Of a stretch of DNA of 15,155 nt, positions 8,250 through 14,348 are shown piece by piece. The stretch is from Bacteroidota bacterium. GTDB taxonomy: Bacteria; Bacteroidota; Bacteroidia; Chitinophagales; Chitinophagaceae. The stretch lies in assembly GCA_023433265.1 (NCBI GenBank), contig JAEZDR010000116.1, forward strand, positions 1-15,155, written 5' to 3'. The position numbers and the translations under genes were made by a program. Within the stretch, counting starts at the first letter, position 1; each line of letters opens with the position of its first letter. Under the pieces are notes generated by a model. That model did not search any database, had not been told where the DNA came from, and saw nothing but the letters and a program-made list of their open reading frames with translations.

Positions 8250-8777
8250 TTAGTTTAGTTGCAGGTGTAAAGCTTTGGAGATTTTTCGAGCCCTTGCGTT
8301 AATGCTTGGGAGATTTTCCCGGAGCATTTGCCCGAGTGTTTGTTTATAGTCATTCAACAGATCATCGGCTTGCGGGAGTAGTTCGAACAGCCCTTGCATT
8401 GCATTCACCCTTACAATCCTGCTTTCTTTTTTATCAAGTGCCCAGGAAGTAAGAAGGTTCCAGGCAAAGCCGAGTTCGTAGTCTTTTAAGGTAAGGCGGG
8501 GCAGCAGTTGGGCAAGATGCCATTTTAATTCTTTATTCAGAGCTTCTTCGCACAACAGCAATAACTGCTTTTTGTGCTTCGAAAGAAAACCGGGATGCTG
8601 CCTGGTTATTTTTTCAATAGCGTCGGCGCTTCTCATTACCAGGTTACGGTCGCCGGAAGAAAGGCAGTAGAACAATTCGTCAAACGCTTGTTGAGAATGA
8701 ACCATGGAAGCTACTTCGTTAGCTTCGCCAATACTGCGGAGGTCGGTTCCCTTTAGCTTGTCAACTATGCTAGCCAT
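8250..8777 (-). CDS. HEAT-repeat-like helical protein
   Basis: This 175-residue soluble protein is almost entirely alpha-helical. It shows a tandem pattern of helix pairs at about residues 25-60, 64-95, 105-138 and 140-172, with HEAT-type features such as SADAIEKITRQHPGF (50-64) and VRVNAMQGLFELLPQ (122-136). HEAT-like solenoids bind proteins or nucleic acids; nothing here points to a specific partner. There is no signal peptide, membrane segment or catalytic motif. The start is ATG and the length suits a four-helix-pair solenoid. The GAF protein lies 131 bases upstream and the lipoprotein 57 bases downstream, all on the same strand. The protein is best called a HEAT-like domain protein of unknown function. 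Confidence 0.8.
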   Translation of the reverse strand: MASIVDKLKGTDLRSIGEANEVASMVHSQQAFDELFYCLSSGDRNLVMRSADAIEKITRQHPGFLSKHKKQLLLLCEEALNKELKWHLAQLLPRLTLKDYELGFAWNLLTSWALDKKESRIVRVNAMQGLFELLPQADDLLNDYKQTLGQMLRENLPSINARARKISKALHLQLN

Positions 8778-8849
8778 AGCGGGGGAGTTTTATTAAGCTG
8801 AAGACTAATTTACAACTTCCCGAAGATAATTTAAAGCGTAAGAAATGGC

Positions 8850-8871
8850 CTTGCCGGGAGATAATGGCAAG
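8850..8871 (-). terminator. Possible weak hairpin downstream of the GAF gene
   Basis: CTTGCC (8850-8855) and GGCAAG (8866-8871) form a 6-bp perfect stem with a 10-base loop, 37 bases past the GAF stop on the minus strand. The bases after it are only partly T-rich, so it is a poor intrinsic terminator. It might attenuate transcription between the GAF and HEAT-like genes, or mean nothing. Confidence 0.25.
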
Positions 8872-8908
8872 CAGCATCCTGGTCTTTGTGTTTGAAGCGG
8901 TTTAAGTA

Positions 8909-9412
8909 CTAGAGGACTTTTGCGGCGGCTTCGGCCAGCCTGGCTATTGCATTTATTTCTTTCTCTGTCGGTTGTCTTTTGTTGGTGAAGTAGGTGCCAA
9001 ACGTACCCGTCACATAACCCTTATTGTTCTTGATGGGCATACTCCATGCACTTTGGAAGCCAAGGGCTAAAGGAAGGTGTCTAAGCTCTGCCCATTTTTT
9101 ATCTTCAAGGAAGTCGGTGGTGATAACTACCTCGCCCGTTGCAGCCGCAGCGGCACAAGTGCCAAGATTTACATCCGGCTTTAGTTTATCAATTGCCTTT
9201 AGGTAATCCACTGGAAGTTTTGGTGAGGCGCCATTACGAAGCAATCCCCTTTCATCCAGTACAAGAATGGAACAAACGCATCCATCGCCAGCCACTCTCT
9301 CGCCGGCTAATGCAAGAAATGAAAGGATTTGGGCTTTTGAAGCACCCTTGTTGATCATTTCGTCAACTTCTTCTTTGGTGTTCATAACTAAAGTGTCTAT
9401 CATAACCAACAT
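8909..9412 (-). CDS. Stand-alone GAF domain protein
   Basis: This 167-residue protein is a single GAF domain with a short helical N-terminus. GAF features are LAGERVAGDGCVCSILVLDE (35-54), NGASPKLP (60-67), LGTCAAAAATGE (83-94), FLEDKKW (101-107) and the FQSAWSMPI strand (119-127), ending in a helix. These closely resemble GAF domains found inside multi-domain histidine kinases, but here no kinase, cyclase or phosphodiesterase is attached. It may sense a small molecule or redox state (C45, C47 and C86 are candidates) and act through a partner, or it may be a free methionine sulfoxide reductase-like GAF, for which I do not see the typical cysteine set clearly. The first ATG is at 9412, and residues 4 and 10 are further in-frame ATGs; the domain begins after all of them, so the true start is uncertain. 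It is separated from dnaJ by the dnaJ terminator and its own probable control region. Confidence 0.88.
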   Translation of the reverse strand: MLVMIDTLVMNTKEEVDEMINKGASKAQILSFLALAGERVAGDGCVCSILVLDERGLLRNGASPKLPVDYLKAIDKLKPDVNLGTCAAAAATGEVVITTDFLEDKKWAELRHLPLALGFQSAWSMPIKNNKGYVTGTFGTYFTNKRQPTEKEINAIARLAEAAAKVL

Positions 9413-9439
9413 TGAACAGTCTTAAAGGAATCCGGCAAG

Positions 9440-9451
9440 GCTAATATTAGC
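9440..9451. promoter_or_regulatory. 12-bp perfect palindrome upstream of the GAF gene
   Basis: GCTAATATTAGC is a perfect palindrome centred about 33 bases upstream of the GAF start. It is flanked by a direct repeat TCCGGC (9431-9436 and 9457-9462). Position and symmetry suit a dimeric regulator's operator, though no regulator is identified and chance occurrence is possible. Confidence 0.3.
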
Positions 9452-9524
9452 TTAGGTCCGGCATAAAGTAACAGCAAAATTCCGCCGTAGATTTCGAATA
9501 TAAGGACTTTGGGCTATACCTTCT

Positions 9525-9559
9525 AAAAACAATAGAAGCACCCAAAAGTGCTTCTATTG
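9525..9559 (-). terminator. Intrinsic terminator of the grpE-dnaJ operon
   Basis: The arms CAATAGAAGCAC (9530-9541) and GTGCTTCTATTG (9548-9559) form a perfect 12-bp stem with a 6-base loop. On the minus strand the stem is followed directly by five T residues (9529-9525). It starts 26 bases past the dnaJ stop, exactly where the operon should end. On the plus strand no T tract follows, so it terminates only minus-strand transcripts. Confidence 0.9.
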
Positions 9560-9585
9560 ACTTAGTGATATTGAAAGAGTTTGCT

Positions 9586-10749
9586 TTAACTAAAGGCTTC
9601 TCTTACTCGGTCAAAGAAACTTTTATCGCCTTTGCCGGGCTGTGGTTGGAAGTTTTCGCTTTTAGCCAATTTTTCAAGCATAGCTTTTTCGTCGGAATTG
9701 ATGTTTTGTGGCGTCCAGATATTCACATAGATCAATTGATCGCCCCTGTTATAACCATTTACTTCCGGGAAACCTTTGCCTTTGAGCCTGAAAATCTTTC
9801 CGCTTTGCGTACCGGCTGGTATTTTTATTCTTGCTTTACCGTCAATGGTAGGTACTTCGGCATTGGTTCCAAAGACAGCGTCAGGGAAACTTAGATTAAG
9901 TTCATAGGCCACGTTCATTCCTTCGCGCTGAAGTTCAGTGTGCGGTTCTTCTTCAATCAAAATTAAAAGGTCGCCTGCTGATCCGCCTCGTTCGCCTGCA
10001 TTGCCCTTACCGCTCATACTCAGTTGCATACCTTCCTGCACACCTGCCGGTATATTTACAGATACCGTTTCTTCGCCGTACACCCTTCCTTCGCCTTTAC
10101 ATGCACCACATTTGGCAGTTACCACATTTCCTTCGCCATTACAGGTGGGACAGGTAGTAACGGTTTGCATCTGTCCAAGGAAGGTATTGGTTACTTTACG
10201 CACCTGGCCACTACCTCCGCAGGTTCCACAGCTTTGAACGCTGCTGCTGTCTTTTGCCCCACTGCCATGGCAGGTGGTGCAACCGACATATTTCTTCACC
10301 TTAATATTCTTAGTAACCCCTTTGGCTATTTCTTCGAATGTAAGCTTCAGTTTTACCCGGAGATTGCTTCCCCGTGTGCCCCTTGCGCGCGAACCACGGG
10401 CCCTGCCCCCGCCTCCGCCACCAAAGAAGTTTCCAAATACATCCTCACCGAATATATCCCCAAACTGGCTGAAGATGTCCTCCATGTTCATGCCGCCACC
10501 GTAGGAGCCTCCGCCTGTTCCCGGGCCAAAGGCAGCATGGCCGTAGCGATCATACTTTGCTTTTTTGTCGGGGTCGCTAAGAACTTCATAGGCCTCGGCA
10601 GCCTCTTTGAATTTTTCCTCTGCTTCCTTATCTCCAGGGTTGCGGTCCGGGTGGTACTTCATGGCTACTTTACGGTAAGCCTTCTTAATATCGTCAGCCG
10701 AAGCCGTTTTCTCTACCCCCAATATCTCGTAAAAATCTCTTTTTGCCAT
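9586..10749 (-). CDS. dnaJ: Chaperone DnaJ (Hsp40, type I)
   Basis: This 387-residue protein is the usual length for type I DnaJ, which delivers unfolded substrates to DnaK and stimulates its ATPase. The J domain (about 1-70) has the invariant HPD at 33-35. A Gly/Phe-rich linker follows at about 71-118, and it is notably glycine-rich (GGGGGG near 110-115). The zinc-binding domain has four CxxCxGxG modules at C157/C160, C174/C177, C200/C203 and C214/C217, all intact. The C-terminal substrate-binding domains run from about 225 to 350 and end in a short tail. The start is ATG at 10749. It lies 30 bases after grpE in the same direction and is followed by a strong terminator, so grpE-dnaJ is very probably one transcript. 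DnaK must be encoded elsewhere. Confidence 0.98.
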   Translation of the reverse strand: MAKRDFYEILGVEKTASADDIKKAYRKVAMKYHPDRNPGDKEAEEKFKEAAEAYEVLSDPDKKAKYDRYGHAAFGPGTGGGSYGGGMNMEDIFSQFGDIFGEDVFGNFFGGGGGGRARGSRARGTRGSNLRVKLKLTFEEIAKGVTKNIKVKKYVGCTTCHGSGAKDSSSVQSCGTCGGSGQVRKVTNTFLGQMQTVTTCPTCNGEGNVVTAKCGACKGEGRVYGEETVSVNIPAGVQEGMQLSMSGKGNAGERGGSAGDLLILIEEEPHTELQREGMNVAYELNLSFPDAVFGTNAEVPTIDGKARIKIPAGTQSGKIFRLKGKGFPEVNGYNRGDQLIYVNIWTPQNINSDEKAMLEKLAKSENFQPQPGKGDKSFFDRVREAFS

Positions 10750-10779
10750 ATATGCATCGCCTTTCGGCCGCTTTATTTA

Positions 10780-11355
10780 TTATTTTCCAACCACCACTTT
10801 TGCGTGCCTGATAATTTTATCGTTCAAGTAATAACCCTTCTGAATTTCGTCTACCACCTTGCCCTTTAAATTGTCTTTAGGAGCGGGGATTTCGGTAATG
10901 GCTTCATGTTTTTCAACGTCAAATTCGGCATGCAGGCTTTGCATTGCTTTCAGGCCGCGGCCTTGCAAAGAAGAGCGTAACTTGTTGAAAATAAGTAGAA
11001 CTCCTTCTTTCATTTGCTTTACATCGCCACCGTCTGCCTGCATTTGTTTTTCAGCCCTGTCGCAATCGTCAAGCACCTCCAGCAGGTTTACAATTACATC
11101 TTTGCCGGCAGCCTGCATGTATTCCAGCCTTTCTTTTGCCGTACGCTTCCTAAAATTGTCGAAATCAGCATAAAGGCGCAGGTATTTATCCTTTTGCTCA
11201 GCGAGGTCTGCTTTTAGCTTTTCTTCTTCACTTTGTTCAGCTACAGGCTCGTTGAGGTGCGTAGTGCCGGCTGCATTTTCGTCAGCATTTATATTCAAAT
11301 CACTGCCAGTTTCAGCGGTTTCCGCCCCGTTTTGTTGTATCTCTTTGTCTTCCAT
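10780..11355 (-). CDS. grpE: Nucleotide exchange factor GrpE
   Basis: This 191-residue protein releases ADP from DnaK during the chaperone cycle. It has an acidic, low-complexity N-terminus (about 1-45), a long coiled-coil helix (about 44-95) including KYLRLYADFDNFRKRT (57-72), a four-helix region, and the C-terminal beta domain with the GrpE signature around EIQKGYYLNDKIIRHAKVVV (170-189). I place the start at the ATG at 11355. The same frame stays open upstream to 11601, but that extension would be about 82 residues long, reads through the 11-bp tandem repeats, and contains Trp/Tyr-rich sequence unlike any GrpE. It is best treated as leader. It precedes dnaJ by 30 bases. No HrcA/CIRCE element (TTAGCACTC-N9-GAGTGCTAA) is visible upstream. 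Confidence 0.97.
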   Translation of the reverse strand: MEDKEIQQNGAETAETGSDLNINADENAAGTTHLNEPVAEQSEEEKLKADLAEQKDKYLRLYADFDNFRKRTAKERLEYMQAAGKDVIVNLLEVLDDCDRAEKQMQADGGDVKQMKEGVLLIFNKLRSSLQGRGLKAMQSLHAEFDVEKHEAITEIPAPKDNLKGKVVDEIQKGYYLNDKIIRHAKVVVGK

Positions 11356-11379
11356 AGTAATAACTGCGTTGAAATGGTT

Positions 11380-11447
11380 ATGGGTCAAATGACTTGCCAG
11401 CCGCAAAGAAAAGGAAATAATGACAGGTAGGCTTGTGCCTGACCCAT
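11380..11447 (-). promoter_or_regulatory. 8-bp inverted repeat in the probable grpE leader or promoter
   Basis: ATGGGTCA (11380-11387) and TGACCCAT (11440-11447) are perfect inverted copies separated by 52 bases, ending 24 bases before the grpE start. A small nested hairpin AGGC-TTGT-GCCT (11429-11440) shares its last base with the right arm. They could form a long-range stem in the mRNA leader or a split protein-binding site. The function is not established. Confidence 0.25.
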
Positions 11448-11516
11448 GGTATCTCCACCCCTTTGCGACGCGATATTGACGTAGTTCAAACGCCTTCAGT
11501 AGGGCCTTGCTGCGCG

Positions 11517-11604
11517 TTAACCCAGCGTTAAACCAGCGATAAACCAGCCATAAACCAGCGATAAACCAGCGATAAATCCATCTTAAACCTGCTTTAAACA
11601 TGCG
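11517..11604. repeat. 11-bp tandem repeat array (about 8 units)
   Basis: Eight consecutive 11-bp units follow the pattern (A/T)TAAACCAGCG. Units 2, 4 and 5 match it exactly, units 1 and 3 differ at one position, and units 6-8 (from 11572) are increasingly diverged. A ninth, poorly matching unit may follow to 11615. The period is close to one turn of the DNA helix, so equivalent bases lie on the same face. The array sits in the shared upstream region of grpE and the saccharopine dehydrogenase gene. It lacks the spacers of a CRISPR and is too short and compact to be a coding repeat. Confidence 0.9.
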
Positions 11605-11669
11605 TTATACCAATTGAATGGAAGAAATCCTAAGCCCATTTACTCTTAATGCTCTGGGTGGCCGATTTC

Positions 11670-11699
11670 TTGTAGCAGGTTATTTATTACAGTAATTTG
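11670..11699 (+). promoter_or_regulatory. Candidate Bacteroidetes promoter of the saccharopine dehydrogenase gene
   Basis: TTG at 11670-11672 and TAATTTG at 11693-11699 are separated by 20 bases. They resemble the -33 (TTTG) and -7 (TAnnTTTG) elements of the Bacteroidetes primary sigma factor, with one base missing from the -7 spacer. The start codon is 32 bases further on. Confidence 0.35.
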
Positions 11700-11731
11700 C
11701 GATATCGTTCGACTTAACTAAATACACCAGG

Positions 11732-13234
11732 GTGAATAATATTTTGCTTTTTGGGGCCGGAAAGTCGGCCACTGCTCTCATCGAATACCTGAAACTCATT
11801 GCCACCCAATATGTTTGGAAGGTGGTGGTTGCTGACGCTAACCTGGCATTGGCAAAGCAAAAAACCGATAATCACCCCCTTGTTACGCCTGTAGGCCTTG
11901 ATATAATGGATAGCGAACTGCGCCGGATGCTGATAAGCAAAGCGGACGTAGTTATTTCGTTGTTGCCGCCGGCTTTACATATCGTGGTGGCAAGGGATTG
12001 CGTTGAACTGGAAAAACACCTGTTGACCGCATCGTATGTGGATGATGAAATAAAGGCGCTGAAGGCAACTGTAGAAGAGAAGGGGCTTTTGTTTTTATGC
12101 GAAATGGGCCTTGACCCCGGCATAGACCACATGAGCGCTATGAAACTTGTGGATGAAATAAAGGAGTCTGGCGGTGAAATCATTTCGTTTAAAAGTCACT
12201 GTGGCGGATTGATAACACCGGAAAGCGACGATAATCCCTGGCATTATAAGATTACATGGAACCCGCGCTACGTGGTGCATGCCGGCAAGGCGGGGGCTAC
12301 CTTCCTAGAGGAAGGCGATATAAAGCGGGTGAAATACGAGGAGTTGTTTTCAATTGAAAGAGTGGTAGATATTCCAGACTATGGCGTTTTTGCATACTAT
12401 CCCAACCGTGATTCGCTGGGTTATCTCAAACTTTATGAACTGGATTCTGCCACTACGTTTTTACGGACTACCCTCAGGCACCCTGAGTTTTGTTTTGGGT
12501 GGAAGAATATTGTGGACCTGAAACTGACCGATGAAGAAACTACGTATGATACGGATGGGATGAGCTACGCAGACTTTTTTCGCCGGCACTTTGACAAGCA
12601 TGGTTTTGCCGAATGGCTGAACCAAATGCTCATGAGCAGGCTGAGTTTTGCAAAGGACATGATGGAGAAGCTGGTGAAGTTAATGGAGGCAGAGGAAGAA
12701 GCTGAAAGCAGTGGTGAGAATCTTGAAGACGAACTGATGCTGGTGAATGACAAGGGAGAGTTGAGTACACTTCATGTAGATGAAGTAAAAGACCGCGCTG
12801 CCGAAAGCGTTGCCTATAAGATGCATGAAGCTAACCTGAGCATGCGTCAATTGTTTTTCCTGGGATTAGACGATGAAACGCTCATCAACCTGGGAACGTG
12901 CACCGCTGCCGATATCCTTCAATCTATCCTGGAGAAAAAGCTGGCTATGAAGCCGGAGGATAAAGACTGGGTGCTTATGTTGCATGAGATTGAGTACCTG
13001 GAAAATGGAGAAAAACGTACCGTGCAAAGCCTGTTGAGTGTGAAGGGCGATGATGATGTAAACACAGCGATGGCTAAAACCGTTGGCCTGCCACTGGGTA
13101 TTGCAGCTAAATTGCTGCTGGAAGGAAAACTCACAGAAACCGGCGTCCGCATTCCCACAAGTTCATCTATTTATTATCCTGTGCTTAGCGAGCTAAGGAA
13201 GTATGGGATAGAGTTTACCGACTATAAAAGCTAG
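11732..13234 (+). CDS. Saccharopine dehydrogenase family protein (glutamate-forming type)
   Basis: This 500-residue protein has an N-terminal Rossmann domain with NNILLFGAGKSATALIEYL (2-20; GAGKSA is the dinucleotide-binding loop) and VVVADAN (31-37). It also has CEMGLDPGIDHMSAMK (123-138), a hallmark of saccharopine dehydrogenases, and the C-terminal substrate domain with SHCGGLITPE (155-164). These enzymes oxidise saccharopine to glutamate and aminoadipate semialdehyde, the second step of lysine breakdown. The partner lysine-ketoglutarate reductase is not in the window. An acidic stretch at about 319-350 (rich in E and D) lies within the C-terminal domain. The start is GTG at 11732: the Rossmann strand begins at residue 3, an in-frame TAA lies at 11693, and no ATG intervenes. 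The stop is 3 bases from the convergent permease stop. Other members of the family act on different substrates, so the substrate is inferred. Confidence 0.9.
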   Translation: MNNILLFGAGKSATALIEYLKLIATQYVWKVVVADANLALAKQKTDNHPLVTPVGLDIMDSELRRMLISKADVVISLLPPALHIVVARDCVELEKHLLTASYVDDEIKALKATVEEKGLLFLCEMGLDPGIDHMSAMKLVDEIKESGGEIISFKSHCGGLITPESDDNPWHYKITWNPRYVVHAGKAGATFLEEGDIKRVKYEELFSIERVVDIPDYGVFAYYPNRDSLGYLKLYELDSATTFLRTTLRHPEFCFGWKNIVDLKLTDEETTYDTDGMSYADFFRRHFDKHGFAEWLNQMLMSRLSFAKDMMEKLVKLMEAEEEAESSGENLEDELMLVNDKGELSTLHVDEVKDRAAESVAYKMHEANLSMRQLFFLGLDDETLINLGTCTAADILQSILEKKLAMKPEDKDWVLMLHEIEYLENGEKRTVQSLLSVKGDDDVNTAMAKTVGLPLGIAAKLLLEGKLTETGVRIPTSSSIYYPVLSELRKYGIEFTDYKS

Positions 13235-13237
13235 CTA

Positions 13238-14308
13238 TCATTTTACATCAAATGCATCGCGCAGTGCCGCTCCTAACAGGTTGAAGGCAAGTACCAGGAG
13301 CATGATAGCAAGTCCGGGAATAATGGCAAGCATAGGGTTATTTGTAAGCAGAAAGTTGTAATTCTCTTTAATCATCAAGCCCCAACCCGGTTGGGGAGGT
13401 TGCACACCTACACCGAGAAAACTCAGACCCGCTTCTATGATGATGGCAGAGGCAAAGTTGCTTGCGGCAATGACCAATATGGGACCCATAATATTCGGCA
13501 GGATATGATAGACGAGCCTGCGGCTATGGCTAAAGCCCAAAACCCGTGTTGCTTCAACGAATTCAAACTCTTTAACAGCCATAACCTGTCCCCTTACAAT
13601 CCGCGCAACATTTACCCACATGGTAAGTCCGACAGCGATAAATACCTGCCAAACGCCTTTGCCGATCAAGAGTGTAAGGGCAAAAACGAGAAGGAGTGTG
13701 GGTATGCTCCAAAGCACGTTTACAAGCCACATAACAAGGCCATCCCATCTGCCTCCAAAATAGCCGGCAATGGATCCTAATGTTATTCCAAACAATAACG
13801 ATATAACGACAGCTATCATTCCAACGCCAAGACTTACGCGTGTGCCTACTATCAGCCGGCTGAGGATATCCCTTCCAAAGCTGTCGGTTCCCAGGTAAAA
13901 CTTATAATGTTGTACAGGAACATCAGCCAAAGCATGAATAGGTAAAACAACGGTTTCGTAAACGCCATCGTCAATGTACCGGGTTGCGCGTAAAGAATCG
14001 TTGGCAATGCTATGGGTTTTAACCGGCAGGTATTGATAAGGTTCTTCTTTTCCATTTATCATAGTAGAAAACCAACCCGTGGATGCAAGGTTATTTTGCT
14101 TTTTAATTCTCAGCAGATCGATGTCAAACCCCGGCCTTTTGTTAGCGATCTCAGGCACCATTCTATTTGCATTGGTTGAGCCGTCCGGCGCAAGGACATA
14201 AGCAAATAAAGCAACGATAAGGGTGAGGCCTATCACAGCTATTCCAAACAAGGCTGCCGGTTTTTTGACCAGCTTACTAAAGATAGGTTTGGAATGCAAG
14301 TTATTCAT
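13238..14308 (-). CDS. ABC transporter permease, DppC/OppC family
   Basis: This 356-residue inner-membrane permease belongs to the peptide/nickel/opine importers. The first membrane helix is at about 18-40. A roughly 95-residue extracytoplasmic insert (about 42-135) follows, and then the family hallmark LGTDSFGRDILSRL (139-152). The core has helices at about 155-185, 190-216, 218-236, 275-300 and 325-347. The coupling loop that contacts the ATPase shows EFVEATRVLGFSHSRRL (249-265). The C-terminal LSFLGVGVQPPQPGWG (295-310) is typical. The insert makes it longer than E. coli DppC (about 300 residues); similar inserts are common in Bacteroidetes copies as far as I recall. The partner permease, substrate-binding protein and ATPases are absent from the window, so the substrate is unknown. 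It lies 40 bases downstream of the GT2 gene on the same strand. Confidence 0.93.
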   Translation of the reverse strand: MNNLHSKPIFSKLVKKPAALFGIAVIGLTLIVALFAYVLAPDGSTNANRMVPEIANKRPGFDIDLLRIKKQNNLASTGWFSTMINGKEEPYQYLPVKTHSIANDSLRATRYIDDGVYETVVLPIHALADVPVQHYKFYLGTDSFGRDILSRLIVGTRVSLGVGMIAVVISLLFGITLGSIAGYFGGRWDGLVMWLVNVLWSIPTLLLVFALTLLIGKGVWQVFIAVGLTMWVNVARIVRGQVMAVKEFEFVEATRVLGFSHSRRLVYHILPNIMGPILVIAASNFASAIIIEAGLSFLGVGVQPPQPGWGLMIKENYNFLLTNNPMLAIIPGLAIMLLVLAFNLLGAALRDAFDVK

Positions 14309-14348
14309 GCAGGCTAAAAATCCGGTTTATATAGATGCCACGAAACTA

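Larger units (their letters stand above)
11356..11731. other. Intergenic region upstream of grpE and the saccharopine dehydrogenase gene
   Basis: These 376 bases lie between divergent genes and should hold both promoters. They contain an 8-bp inverted repeat near grpE, an 11-bp tandem array, and a candidate plus-strand promoter, each listed separately. The minus frame is open through much of this stretch, but I regard that as non-coding because its composition is not protein-like and it would extend GrpE abnormally. Confidence 0.6.

Noticed and set aside
10024..10869. A long plus-strand open frame (281 codons) opposite dnaJ and grpE
   Set aside because: It is antisense to two clearly conserved genes, lacks any recognisable domain, and has the biased composition expected of a shadow frame.
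11356..11601. An in-frame 82-residue N-terminal extension of GrpE
   Set aside because: It reads through the tandem repeats, is Trp/Tyr-rich unlike GrpE N-termini, and the ATG at 11355 gives a normal 191-residue GrpE.
11517..11604. The tandem repeats as a CRISPR array or plasmid iterons
   Set aside because: There are no unique spacers, the unit is only 11 bp, and no replication or cas gene is nearby.
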